DNA from: Isoptericola halotolerans | GTDB lineage: Bacteria; Actinomycetota; Actinomycetes; Actinomycetales; Cellulomonadaceae | NCBI RefSeq assembly: GCF_003003075.1 | Contig: NZ_PVTX01000006.1 | Location: 62,001 to 126,000 of the forward strand | DNA length: 64,000 nt | Direction of reading: 5' to 3' | Shown here: in pieces, positions 44,115 through 52,981 of the stretch | Layout of the letters: every line of letters begins with the position of its first letter | How positions within the stretch are numbered: position 1 is the stretch's first letter | Notes under the pieces: model-generated | Seen by the model: the letters and a program-made list of their open reading frames with translations, nothing else | What the model was told of the DNA's origin: nothing | Databases searched by the model: none | Program-made: the position numbers and the translations under genes

Positions 44115-45329
44115 TCACCAGGCCTCGTAGTCGAAGTCGGCGAAGACTGCGCCCAGCTCGACGCCCTCGTCCATCACCAGGTCGGGGTACGGCAGGTGCG
44201 GGAGCACCTCGAACGCTGCTGCCCCGCGCCACCCGTCGAACACTCCGTTCTGGCACACGAACGCGTCGATCGTGTAGGTGCCCGGCTTGAGCCAGAGGTT
44301 TTTGATCCGCAGCTCACCGCTGCGGGGCTCGGAGGGGTCGAACCACTGGCTCACCAGTCGGGAGTCGCACTGCGCCACCACGGCGCCCTGGTGGTCGACG
44401 ATGTGGCAGGAGACGAAGTACTTGCCCACGATCTCGGGGTTCGCGCCGACGGCGAAGGTCACGACCGTGTCGTCGACCGGGTCGCGCACCTCGGTGGTGT
44501 CGACTCGCTCCAGCCGGATCTCGCCCGTGCCGGGTCGGTGCTTCGCCTCGACCTGCCGTGCCCGCCAGTCGTCGAAGCTGTCGCGGTACGCCGTCATGAC
44601 GTCGTCCACCGAACCGGTCTGGACGAGGCGCCCGCGGTCGATGAACATCGCGGAGGTGCACAGCGCGGTGACCGTCTGCATCTGGTGGCTGACGTAGAGC
44701 ACGGCGCGGCCGTCCTTGGCGACGTCGCGCATCTTGTCCAGGGACTTGCGCTGGAACTCGGCGTCGCCGACGGCGAGCACCTCGTCGATGGCGAGGATCT
44801 CCGTCTCGAGGTGTGCCGCCACCGCGAAGGCCAGACGCACGTACATCCCCGACGAGAACCGCTTGACCGGCGTCTCGAGGAACTTCTCGATGCCGGAGAA
44901 CCGGACGATGTCGTCGAAGCGGCGCCGGATCTCGCTGCGCCCCATGCCCAGCAGGGAGCCGTTGAGGAAGATGTTCTCGCGACCGGTGAGCTCGGGGTGG
45001 AACCCGGTGCCCACCTCGAGCAGGCTGCCCACGCGACCGCCGAGCTCGACCCGTCCGGTCGTCGGTGCGGTGATGCGGGTGAGGATCTTCAGCAGCGTGC
45101 TCTTGCCGGCGCCGTTCCGTCCGACGATCCCCACCGCCTCGCCCCAGGGGATGTCGAACGACATGTCGTGCAGGGCCTCGAACGTCTCGAACTCGCGCCG
45201 GTGGAACGGATCCTTGGCGCGCGCCACCAACGCCTCGGTGAGGCGGTCGTGGGAGCGCCCCGAGGTGGCGATGCGGTAGGACTTGCCCAGACCGCGCGCC
45301 ACGATCGCCGATCCGGCCAGTGGTTGCAC
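44115..45329 (-). CDS. ABC polysaccharide export ATPase with Wzt-type C-terminal domain
   Basis: A 404-residue protein. The ATPase half has Walker A GRNGAGKST, ELTGRENIFLNG, the signature FSSGMYVRLAFAVA, Walker B ILAIDEVLAVGD and the switch VSHQ. From about residue 250 a beta-rich domain follows, as in Wzt proteins that recognise the modified end of their polysaccharide. Start is the GTG at 45329, six bases after a minus-strand TACGGT (45341-45336), so the mRNA is leaderless. Confidence 0.95.
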   Translation of the reverse strand: MQPLAGSAIVARGLGKSYRIATSGRSHDRLTEALVARAKDPFHRREFETFEALHDMSFDIPWGEAVGIVGRNGAGKSTLLKILTRITAPTTGRVELGGRVGSLLEVGTGFHPELTGRENIFLNGSLLGMGRSEIRRRFDDIVRFSGIEKFLETPVKRFSSGMYVRLAFAVAAHLETEILAIDEVLAVGDAEFQRKSLDKMRDVAKDGRAVLYVSHQMQTVTALCTSAMFIDRGRLVQTGSVDDVMTAYRDSFDDWRARQVEAKHRPGTGEIRLERVDTTEVRDPVDDTVVTFAVGANPEIVGKYFVSCHIVDHQGAVVAQCDSRLVSQWFDPSEPRSGELRIKNLWLKPGTYTIDAFVCQNGVFDGWRGAAAFEVLPHLPYPDLVMDEGVELGAVFADFDYEAW

Positions 45330-45335
45330 AGGTGA

Positions 45336-45413
45336 ACCGTAGACAGGAGTGGGGAAGGTCTGGAACGGCGGGAACGGGTGAATCTGTCGCTGCGGCGCCC
45401 GGGTGGGGGTGAA
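45336..45413 (-). promoter_or_regulatory. Island promoter 5: two sites upstream of the exporter operon
   Basis: Reading the minus strand, TTCACCC begins at 45413 and 45382 (31 bp apart). The proximal copy is 41 bp from the -10 TACGGT (45341-45336), which is followed six bases later by the GTG start. Confidence 0.68.
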
Positions 45414-45444
45414 ACCTCGACCGGCCGACCGGACGGTCGCGGGT

Positions 45445-46392
45445 CTAGCCCCGGGACCAGCGCCGTGCCCGCCGCTCCAGGCGCGACGGTGCGCGGCCGT
45501 ACCGGCGGCGCACCTGCGCCAGGGCGACCGCTACGAGGATCCGTCCGGTGCGCAGGCCCGCCCGCGGTCCCCGCTCCCGGGCGTCCCGGACCGGTGAGGG
45601 CAGGACCCGCGTCCGGAGCAGCCGCCGGCGTTGACGGCCCGGCAGCCAGGTCCTGGCGAACAGGAGGAGGTTGCGCAGGTAGTAGTAGGTGCCCAGGTAT
45701 GCGTAGGCGCCGGTGAAGGACCGCGAGACGCCGTGGCGGACACGGGAGCGCGGGACCACTCGCAGGGCGACGCCGCGGCGCCGGGCCCGCATGCTCCAGT
45801 CCGAGTCCTCGAAGTTGAGGAAGTACCGGTCGTCGAACAGCCCGACGTCCCGCCACGTGGTGGCGGACGCCGTGACGCAGCAGCCGGCCAGGAGGTCGAC
45901 GGCATACGGGTCGCCGTCCACCTCGCGACCCGCCGCGACGGCCTCCGCCGTCGTCATGTGCCGGGGCAGCCCGTCGTCGGGATCCAGGAGGCCGCCCTCG
46001 AACCAGGCGCGGTCCGGGTCGTCCTGGTACAGGACACGGGGGCTCACCGCGGTGGCGCCGCCGGCGGCGACGGCCACCAGCTCGTCGAGCGCGCCGGCCT
46101 CGACCAGGGTGTCGTTGTTCAGCACCGTGACGACGTCGTACCCGGAGCTCAGCCCGCGGGCGAGCCCGGCGTTCATCCCGCCCGAGTAGCCCAGGTTCGT
46201 CCCCGTCTGCATCGTCATGACGTCCGGCCACTCGCCCCGCACCTTGTCGAGGACCCCGTCGAACGACCCGTTGTCGATGACCAGCAGGTCGTGACCCGGG
46301 CATCCCTGGACCACGGAGTCGACGCACGCCAGGGTGTCGTCCGCCCCGTGGAACGACAGGACCACGACGAGGCTGCGGACGGTCCGCGGCAT
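45445..46392 (-). CDS. GT2 family glycosyltransferase (rhamnosyltransferase-like)
   Basis: A 315-residue GT-A enzyme: SLVVVLSFHGADDTLACVDSV, LVIDNGSFDGV, NLGYSGGMNAGLARG, VTVLNNDTLVEAGAL, and FLNFEDSDWSMRARRRG. The NLGYSGGMN segment is typical of rhamnosyl- and galactofuranosyl-type GT2 enzymes. The basic C-terminus (RRRYGRAPSRLERRARRW) may contact the membrane. One base separates it from the upstream stop. Confidence 0.92.
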   Translation of the reverse strand: MPRTVRSLVVVLSFHGADDTLACVDSVVQGCPGHDLLVIDNGSFDGVLDKVRGEWPDVMTMQTGTNLGYSGGMNAGLARGLSSGYDVVTVLNNDTLVEAGALDELVAVAAGGATAVSPRVLYQDDPDRAWFEGGLLDPDDGLPRHMTTAEAVAAGREVDGDPYAVDLLAGCCVTASATTWRDVGLFDDRYFLNFEDSDWSMRARRRGVALRVVPRSRVRHGVSRSFTGAYAYLGTYYYLRNLLLFARTWLPGRQRRRLLRTRVLPSPVRDARERGPRAGLRTGRILVAVALAQVRRRYGRAPSRLERRARRWSRG

Positions 46393-46393
46393 G

Positions 46394-47233
46394 TCAGTCG
46401 GCCACCCGTCTCAGGCGTGGCCACAGCTCGCTCACGAGCGGGTGGAAGTTCCGCAGGAGCCGCCAGGTCGCCGGGGTGGGCAGCCACACCGCGACGTAGT
46501 AGCGGTAGCGGCGGATGTCGTTCGCGTGGCCCCAGGAGCGGACCTTCGCCAGGATCTCGCGCGGGGACCGCCCCCAGGAGTTGTGCACGATGCTCTCGAA
46601 CTGGGCCGGCAGCTCCTCGCGGATCTCGCCGGGCTCCGGCGCTCGGGCCGACTGCAGCGAGGTGTCACCGGGAACCATCAGACGCAGGAACTCGCCGCCG
46701 GTCCGGCGGGTGGAGGTCAGGGGTACCGACGGGCGCACCAGGACCGGGCCGGGATACTCGAGGTGCGGCGCGCCGTCGGGACGCACCACCTCGAAGCGGG
46801 CCCGCCGGGTGCGCCGGAAGACCACCCGCATCGGGAGCTCGACGGCGTCGACGTCGCGGGCGTCGGCGCGGTCCATCGCGTGGACGAGCGGGCCCGGTGA
46901 GGGGAGCAGCTCGTCACCGTCGAGCTGGACCACCCAGTCCACGTCGGGCATGGCGTCGACGGCCGCCTGGCGCTGGCGTGTCTCGGCGCCGAGGGGGTCC
47001 TGGGGGTCGATCCAGCTCCCGCGGACGAAGCGTGCGATCCCGCGCGTGTCGACGGTGCGGACGATGTCCACGCACTCGTCGACGGGCAGCGGACGTCCGG
47101 TCCAGCCGCGGCCGTCCTGCGGTACGGGGACGACGAGGTCGTCGAGCAGCGGGTAGTAGACCGAGAGCGTGCGTTCGAGCCAGGTGGGGTCCCCGGGCAG
47201 GACGTACGCGCCCACACGACGCGAGCTGCTCAT
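46394..47233 (-). CDS. Putative GT-A type glycosyltransferase, unassigned
   Basis: A 279-residue protein. An acidic metal-binding-like motif VVQLDGDELLPSPGPL follows a Rossmann-like first half (VGAYVLPGDPTWLERTLSVYYPLLDDLVV). The second half has HLEYPGPVLVRPS and FESIVHNSWGRSPREILAKVRSWGHAND. This pattern fits GT2/GT92-like enzymes, but I cannot place it in a named family. AGGAGG precedes the ATG. It is co-transcribed with the GT2 gene downstream. Confidence 0.7.
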   Translation of the reverse strand: MSSSRRVGAYVLPGDPTWLERTLSVYYPLLDDLVVPVPQDGRGWTGRPLPVDECVDIVRTVDTRGIARFVRGSWIDPQDPLGAETRQRQAAVDAMPDVDWVVQLDGDELLPSPGPLVHAMDRADARDVDAVELPMRVVFRRTRRARFEVVRPDGAPHLEYPGPVLVRPSVPLTSTRRTGGEFLRLMVPGDTSLQSARAPEPGEIREELPAQFESIVHNSWGRSPREILAKVRSWGHANDIRRYRYYVAVWLPTPATWRLLRNFHPLVSELWPRLRRVAD

Positions 47234-47335
47234 CCCCGACCTCCTCTCGTCCGACGTCTGCGCAGGTGGCCGTCACCCTGGTTCATCATGGCCGCTCGCC
47301 CCCGTGCGGGAACACAGGAGGTCCCCGTTCCGCCC

Positions 47336-47386
47336 GGGTGAACTCTCGGGAAGTCCTCGCCGGGGCGCGCTCCTCGCGCCTAGCGT
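47336..47386 (+). promoter_or_regulatory. Island promoter 6: one GGGTGAA site
   Basis: GGGTGAA at 47336 begins 45 bp before TAGCGT (47381-47386), the likely -10 for the large glycosidase gene. For the divergent gene starting at 47233 I could not find a clear -10 at the usual distance. Confidence 0.5.
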
Positions 47387-47415
47387 GGCCGGTGTCGGAG
47401 ATGGCGGGAGGCGCC

Positions 47416-50400
47416 GTGAGACGACACGTCGTGGTGGCCCTGGTCCTCCTGGTGGTGTGCGCGGTGGTCGTGACGACCGTCGTCCTGCGTACCCAGGAGG
47501 CGGGACCGCGCCCGGTCGGTCCTGCGGCCGCCGGACCGGCCGTCGAGGTGCCCGCCATCGAGGTGGTCACGGGCGAGACGCCCGTGTGCGGCATCCCGGA
47601 CCTCGCGCAGGTCGTGGACGACGGCGTCGACGCCACGACGCTGCCGGGGTGGCGGACCGTCGTCGACGACGTGCTCCCGGCCGCCGGGGAGCTCGTCACC
47701 CTCCGGGTGCACCGCGGCACGGCCTTCGTGCTGTCCCGGGACGAGGCCACGTACACCGTCGCCCGCTACGACGTCGACGACGGGAGCCCGCAGGGCGAGA
47801 CCGTCGTCGAGCTGCGGTGGGACCCGGCCCACGAGCTCTTCGGCGTCAGCTCGTTCGAGGTGGACGACGACGGCGCGGTGTACCTCGTGGACCCCCTCAT
47901 GGGCCGCCGCGACCTGCTCAAGATCGCTCCGGACGGCAGCGAACGGTGGCGGGTCCCGCTGCCCGCCGGGGACCAGAGCACCGGTGCCGTGACCGACCTG
48001 GCCGGTTCCACGGTGGCCTGGGACGACCCGGACGACGGGCGGGTCGTCGGGGTGGGGGACGCCGGCGCCGTCCTGCACCGCGTGACGGCAGCCGGCGAAC
48101 GGTTGGACCCCGTGGACGTCGACGGGTCGGTGCTGGGTGCGCTGGACGGCGGCGCGGTGGCCTACCGTGCCGACGGCCCGCAGGGCCGCAGCCTCACCGT
48201 CGCGTCCCCGGACGGGGAGGTCGAGGCGCGCGTCGGCGCACCCGCACCGGTGGACCGTCCGGTCGGCGTGCCGAGCCTGCCGTGGACGGACCCGACCGGC
48301 GTCGCGACCGCGCCGGACGGCGGTCTGCTGCTGGCCGAGCCGGGCACCGGGCTGCACCGGTTCGGCACCGACGGCGTGCGGCACGGATTCTGGCCGGCCA
48401 CCGGCACCGACGTCGACCGCCCGTTCGCGCCGTGGGACCGCACCCCCGTGCTGCACCACGGCGGCGACTACTACCTGCTCACGCACGGGCGAGGCGGAAG
48501 CGTCTCGCTCACCGCGATCAGTGACGACCGGATGGCCTACGGGCTGCGCGACCCCGTCGAGATCAACGCCGGCACCGAGTCCCGGGTGGCCACGCTCGGT
48601 CTCGGCGCCGGCCTGCTCGTCGACCGCCCCTTCGCGGTCTTCGGCGCGGGGGAGACGCCTCGCGTGGTCGCCGCCTTCGATCCCGCGTGGGGCGCGCACG
48701 CCGACCGGTACCGGCTGCGCTACCAGGTGCGCGGCGACCCCCGGGTGCCCGACCCCGTCGTCGGGGACGTCCGGGTCACGGACCTGCCGGCCGGCGGTGG
48801 TGAGCTGGAGCTGGAGCTGCCGCCCGCGCGTCCCGGCGTGTACGAGGTCGACGCCGCGCTGCTGGACACGGACGACGTGCCCGTGTCGGGGACCTGCCTG
48901 CGCTACACGGTGACGCCACCGGGCAGCAGGCTCGACCCGTCGGCGCTCGCCGACGGCGCGGACTGGGGCGGGGCGGCACCCCTGCGCGGGGTGCAGATCG
49001 CGGACCAGCTCGGCGTCGGCTCCCACCGGGTGCAGCTGGACCTCGGCGCGCTCGTGCCGGACCCGACGGCGACCCCCGACCCGGCGGCGATCGTCTGGGA
49101 CGCCCTGCCCGGTGCCGGGCTGCACGCCCAGGACGGCGAGATCGTCGATCCGTTCGCCGAGCTCGCGGCCGCCGCTCGTCTGGCCGAGCGCACGGGGGTC
49201 CGGCTCGTCGTCCAGGTGGGGCAGGGCAGCGAGGCGGATCGTGCCGCCGTCGACGCCGGGACGTGGCGCGGCTGGGTGGAGGCCGTCGTCGACGGCGTGC
49301 GCGAGGGCGCCCCCGGGATCACCGCCTGGCAGCCGTGGAACGAGCCGAACAACACCGGCTACGAGGATCCCGCCCGCTACGAGCGGGAAGTCGGCGCCCC
49401 GTTCGCCGAGGCCGTGCGCGCCGCCGACCCGGAGGCCGTCGTCGTCGGGGGCAACACGCTCGGTCTCGCGCCGGACTGGTGGCGCGGGCTGGTGGACGCG
49501 GGCGGGTGCTCGTCGATGGACGCCGTGGGGATCCATCCCTACACCGGGTTCAACCGGTCCTGGGAGGAAGAAGGGTTCTCGCGTCCCGGTGCCGAGCTGG
49601 ACGAGCTGCGCGAGATCCTCGCCGTCTGCGACGAGCTGCCCTGGTGGGACACGGAGTCCGGCTGGTGGTCGGACGGCGTCGTCAACTTCTGGGCGTCCGG
49701 GTGGGACGTGGCTCGCAAGCTGTGGTGGTACGAGATCGAGGACGTCGCCGAGTGGACCTACTTCTTCAGCGAGGGCGGGTTCGGGGAGAACGGCGTCTCG
49801 TGGTCCCTGGTGCAGCACGACGCCTACGTCAAGCCCGCCGGGGCGGCGATGGCGGCCACCGCGCCCCTGGTGGAGCGCTACGACGCCGCGACGGCGGTGG
49901 AGACCGGCGTGCCCGGCGTGCACGCCGTGCGGGCGGTCGCCGACGACGGCGCCTCGGTGCTGGCGCTGTGGTCGGAGGACCTGAGCACGTCCGTCGTCAT
50001 CGCCCCCGCTGACGGTTCCGCCGGCGGCGTCGAGGTGGTGCGCCGCGACGTCTACGGGGCCGAGGCGCCGCTGGACGTCCCCGCGGACGGCACGGAGGTA
50101 CCCGTGAACGGCAGCCCCGTGGCGCTGCTCGTGCCCGCGGGGGAGTCGCTCGCGGTGCGGCCCGCCGAGCCGTTCGGCGACGACGTCCTCGCGGGGGCCG
50201 CCGTGACGGCGTCCTCCACCCACCCGGACGCCGGGGACCCGACGACGGTCACCTCGGGCACCTTCGCCGTCCGCGACCCGTGGCGGTCCGGCCGGCTCGA
50301 CGACGGTTCGGTGGACCCCGCGCCCTCGGTGACCGTCGAGACGGACGCTCCCGTCGAGGTGAACCGCATCGCCGTCGCCACGGCCGGCATCCGGTGCTGC

Positions 50401-50694
50401 ACCGCGGGCCTGCGGCACTACACCGTGGAGGTCCGGACGCCGGACGGCGACTGGCGGGAGATCCCCGCGCCGACGGACCAGCTGTGGGACCGCGTGGCCC
50501 TTCTGCGCACCGATCCGGTGGAGATCACCGCCGTGCGGGTGAGCGTCCCGTGGACACGGATCCGCGGCCACCGCGTGCTGGACGTCAACTACACCGGTGT
50601 GCTCGGCGGCCCTCCGCAGCCGTTCATGGGCGTGGCCACGGAGAGCGACTGGCTCGTCGCGGTGAGCGCCGTCCAGGCGTGGGCGCCGCCCTGA
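47416..50694 (+). CDS. Large membrane-anchored glycosidase (clan GH-A barrel plus discoidin-like domain)
   Basis: A 1092-residue protein anchored by an N-terminal hydrophobic segment (about 4-24). Residues about 60-430 look like a beta-propeller (repeated short strands such as FEVDDDGAVYLVDP and GVATAPDGGLLLAEPG). A (beta/alpha)8 barrel follows, with acid/base Glu643 in QPWNEPNN and nucleophile Glu747 in WWDTESGWW, the classic clan GH-A arrangement (GH39-like). The end (about 940-1092) resembles an F5/8-type discoidin carbohydrate-binding domain. The GTG at 47416 follows GGGAGG; GTG 47392 or ATG 47401 are alternatives. It probably cuts or remodels the surface glycan. Confidence 0.8.
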   Translation: MRRHVVVALVLLVVCAVVVTTVVLRTQEAGPRPVGPAAAGPAVEVPAIEVVTGETPVCGIPDLAQVVDDGVDATTLPGWRTVVDDVLPAAGELVTLRVHRGTAFVLSRDEATYTVARYDVDDGSPQGETVVELRWDPAHELFGVSSFEVDDDGAVYLVDPLMGRRDLLKIAPDGSERWRVPLPAGDQSTGAVTDLAGSTVAWDDPDDGRVVGVGDAGAVLHRVTAAGERLDPVDVDGSVLGALDGGAVAYRADGPQGRSLTVASPDGEVEARVGAPAPVDRPVGVPSLPWTDPTGVATAPDGGLLLAEPGTGLHRFGTDGVRHGFWPATGTDVDRPFAPWDRTPVLHHGGDYYLLTHGRGGSVSLTAISDDRMAYGLRDPVEINAGTESRVATLGLGAGLLVDRPFAVFGAGETPRVVAAFDPAWGAHADRYRLRYQVRGDPRVPDPVVGDVRVTDLPAGGGELELELPPARPGVYEVDAALLDTDDVPVSGTCLRYTVTPPGSRLDPSALADGADWGGAAPLRGVQIADQLGVGSHRVQLDLGALVPDPTATPDPAAIVWDALPGAGLHAQDGEIVDPFAELAAAARLAERTGVRLVVQVGQGSEADRAAVDAGTWRGWVEAVVDGVREGAPGITAWQPWNEPNNTGYEDPARYEREVGAPFAEAVRAADPEAVVVGGNTLGLAPDWWRGLVDAGGCSSMDAVGIHPYTGFNRSWEEEGFSRPGAELDELREILAVCDELPWWDTESGWWSDGVVNFWASGWDVARKLWWYEIEDVAEWTYFFSEGGFGENGVSWSLVQHDAYVKPAGAAMAATAPLVERYDAATAVETGVPGVHAVRAVADDGASVLALWSEDLSTSVVIAPADGSAGGVEVVRRDVYGAEAPLDVPADGTEVPVNGSPVALLVPAGESLAVRPAEPFGDDVLAGAAVTASSTHPDAGDPTTVTSGTFAVRDPWRSGRLDDGSVDPAPSVTVETDAPVEVNRIAVATAGIRCCTAGLRHYTVEVRTPDGDWREIPAPTDQLWDRVALLRTDPVEITAVRVSVPWTRIRGHRVLDVNYTGVLGGPPQPFMGVATESDWLVAVSAVQAWAPP

Positions 50695-50718
50695 CCCGAC
50701 CGTCCGGCGGGGTGCCTC

Positions 50719-50800
50719 GGGTGAAGTTCCCTCTCCGGGCCGCCGACCGGGGTGAAAAGCCTCGTGAAGCGTTGAGCGGCCGTGATCGGCGGTCGAGACT
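50719..50800 (+). promoter_or_regulatory. Island promoter 7: two GGGTGAA sites, TTGAGC and GAGACT
   Basis: GGGTGAA lies at 50719 and 50750 (31 bp apart). The second is 45 bp before GAGACT (50795-50800), with TTGAGC (50772-50777) at a 17-bp spacing. The preceding gene is on the same strand, so this promoter acts only rightward. Confidence 0.62.
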
Positions 50801-50832
50801 GGGGGAGGCCAGGCTGGGGGGAGGAGCAAGTC

Positions 50833-51903
50833 ATGACGGCGACGCGCGCGGTGGCGTTCTACCTGCCGCAGTTCCACCCCGTCCCCGAGAACGACGCATG
50901 GTGGGGGCGGGGCTTCACCGAGTGGACCAACGTGGCGCGGGCGCGTCGCCTCTACCCGGGGCACGTGCAGCCGGTGGTGCCGGCCGACCTGGGGTTCTAC
51001 GACCTGCGGGTGCCGGAGGCGCGCGCCGCGCAGTCCGAGCTCGCCCGCTCCTACGGCGTCGAGGCGTTCGCCTACTGGCACTACTGGTTCGGGAACGGCC
51101 GGCGCATCCTGGAACGGCCCTTCGCCGAGGTGCTCGGCTCCGGCAGCCCCGACCTGTCGTTCTGCCTCGCCTGGGCCAACCAGACGTGGAGCGGCATCTG
51201 GCACGGCGACGCCGACCGTGTCCTGGTGCGTCAGGAGTACCCGGGGGACGAGGACCACGCCGCCCACTTCGAGACCGTCCTGCCGGCCTTCCGCGACCCG
51301 CGCTACCTGCGCGTCGGGGGACGGCCCGTCTTCTACGTGTTCCGTCCCGAGGAGCTGCCGGACGCCGCGCGCTTCGTGGACCTGTGGCAGTCGATGGCTC
51401 GCCGCGCGGGCCTGGAGGGCCTCTACCTGGTGGCCGAGATGAGCGACCTCTTCGGTACCGGCGTGCGCTACGACCGGGTCAAGGAGGACGGCTTCGACGC
51501 CGGCGTGTACATGCGGATGCCGGCCGGCACCTCACGGTGGGACATGCTGCGCATGCGGGCCTTCCGGAAGGTTGCCGGAGGCCCGCAGATCCACCCGTAC
51601 TCCACGGCGTGGGCCGAGCAGAACCGGACCGGCGACCTGATCCAGCCGTGCATCTACCCCAACTGGGACAACACGCCGCGCTCGGGACGCCGCGGCGTCG
51701 TGCTCCACGGCGCGACGCCGGAGGGGTTCCGGGCGAACGTGCGCCAGGCTGCCGCGTCGGTGGCGCACCGTCCGGCGGACGAACAGCTGCTCTGGGTCAA
51801 GTCGTGGAACGAGTGGGCCGAGGGCAACCACCTCGAACCGGACCTGCGGCACGGGCACGGCTGGCTGGAGGCCCTGCGCGACGGCCTGCGGGACGCGGCG
51901 TGA
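50833..51903 (+). CDS. WbsX-like glycan enzyme (GH99-like fold)
   Basis: A 356-residue protein of the WbsX family (annotated as glycosyltransferase WbsX, related to GH99-type endo-glycosidases). RAVAFYLPQFHPVPENDAWWGRGFTEWTNV, FAYWHYWFGNGRRILERPF, FCLAWANQTWSG, PNWDNTPRSG and WVKSWNEWAEGNHLEP are hallmark segments. There is no signal peptide, so a cytoplasmic role is likely. GGAGGAG precedes the ATG. Translation is coupled to the following GT4 gene. Confidence 0.9.
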   Translation: MTATRAVAFYLPQFHPVPENDAWWGRGFTEWTNVARARRLYPGHVQPVVPADLGFYDLRVPEARAAQSELARSYGVEAFAYWHYWFGNGRRILERPFAEVLGSGSPDLSFCLAWANQTWSGIWHGDADRVLVRQEYPGDEDHAAHFETVLPAFRDPRYLRVGGRPVFYVFRPEELPDAARFVDLWQSMARRAGLEGLYLVAEMSDLFGTGVRYDRVKEDGFDAGVYMRMPAGTSRWDMLRMRAFRKVAGGPQIHPYSTAWAEQNRTGDLIQPCIYPNWDNTPRSGRRGVVLHGATPEGFRANVRQAAASVAHRPADEQLLWVKSWNEWAEGNHLEPDLRHGHGWLEALRDGLRDAA

Positions 51904-52979
51904 CCGTGCCGGCGGGCCGGGTGGCGAGCGAGGAGCACGCGCCGGACCGCCCGCTCCGGATCGCGATGATCTCCTACTACCTGCCCAGCGGCAGCAAGCA
52001 GGGCATCGGCTACCAGGTGCACGAGCTCGCCACCGAGCTCGTGCGACGCGGCCATCACGTCGACGTGATCAGCGAGTGCCCTCCGGTGCCGGGCGCCGTC
52101 TACGGGCACCGGCACGTCGAGCTGAGCGGGTCCCTGCGGACGTTCAGGTTCGCGACGGCGGTGCGGCGCCTCGACCTGTCGGGCTACGACGTCGTGCACG
52201 CCCACGGTGACGACTACTGGATGTGGCGCCGCAGGACCGGGCGGCACGTGCGCACGCTGCACGGCTCCTGCTTCGAGGAGGCGCGGCGCATCCGCGGCGC
52301 CAAGGAGCGCACCCGCATGGTGCTGCTCGGCCTGTCGGAGGTGCTGGCGAGCGTCGTCGCCGACCGGACCGTCGTCGTCTCGCCCGGCACGCGCCGTTGG
52401 TACCCGTGGGTGCGCGACGTCGTGCCGAACGGGGTGGACCTGCGGCGTTTCCGCCCGCAGCCGGAGGTCCGGGCGGCGCACCCCGTGGTGCTGTTCGTCG
52501 GCGCGTGGCACGGACGCAAGAACGGTGACGAGCTCGCGCGTCAGTTCGTCGCGCACGTCCGCAGCCGGCACCCCGACGCCGAGCTGTGGATGGTCTCGCG
52601 CGACGTCCCCGAGGACGCCGGTCCGGGTGTCCGGTCGCTGGGTGCGCTCGACGACGCGGCGCTCGCCGACGCCTACCGACGTGCCTGGGTGTTCTGCCTG
52701 CCGTCGGACTACGAGGGCTTCGGCATCCCGTACGTCGAGGCCATGGCCAGCGGGCTGCCCGTGGTCGCCACCGCGAACGTCGGTGCCCGCTACGTCAGCG
52801 CCGAGGGACGTGCCGCTCTGCTCACGCCCCTCGACGGCGTCGGCGTCGCGCTCGCCGACCTCCTGGCGGACGACGTCCGCCGGGAGGCGCTCGCCGAGGC
52901 CGGCGCGGCGCGTGCCCAGGAGTACTCTCTCCGCCGCGTCGTCGACCGCTACGAAGAGCTCTACCGCGGGGCCGTCTGA
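51900..52979 (+). CDS. GT4 family glycosyltransferase
   Basis: A 359-residue GT-B enzyme: IAMISYYLPSGSKQGIGYQVHELATELV, VVLFVGAWHGRKNGDELA, and EX7E in SDYEGFGIPYVEAMASGLPVVAT. The GTG at 51900 overlaps the WbsX-like stop (GTGA); a GTG at 51906 is possible. The 3' end is only two bases from the convergent repeat-protein gene. Confidence 0.92.
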   Translation: MTVPAGRVASEEHAPDRPLRIAMISYYLPSGSKQGIGYQVHELATELVRRGHHVDVISECPPVPGAVYGHRHVELSGSLRTFRFATAVRRLDLSGYDVVHAHGDDYWMWRRRTGRHVRTLHGSCFEEARRIRGAKERTRMVLLGLSEVLASVVADRTVVVSPGTRRWYPWVRDVVPNGVDLRRFRPQPEVRAAHPVVLFVGAWHGRKNGDELARQFVAHVRSRHPDAELWMVSRDVPEDAGPGVRSLGALDDAALADAYRRAWVFCLPSDYEGFGIPYVEAMASGLPVVATANVGARYVSAEGRAALLTPLDGVGVALADLLADDVRREALAEAGAARAQEYSLRRVVDRYEELYRGAV

Positions 52980-52981
52980 GC

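Noticed and set aside
45330-45444. Small gene in the gap before the exporter ATPase
   Set aside because: Short open frames here have no start with a ribosome site, and the sequence is explained by the promoter and two TTCACCC sites.
45631-47391. Long upstream extension of the large glycosidase reading frame
   Set aside because: The frame is open but runs antisense through two glycosyltransferase genes; its translation is low-complexity Arg/Pro/Gly, and the hydrophobic anchor begins right after 47416.
47380-51267. A 1295-codon minus-strand open frame
   Set aside because: It is antisense to the glycosidase gene, with Asp/Val/His-rich composition and no recognisable domain; a GC-skew shadow.
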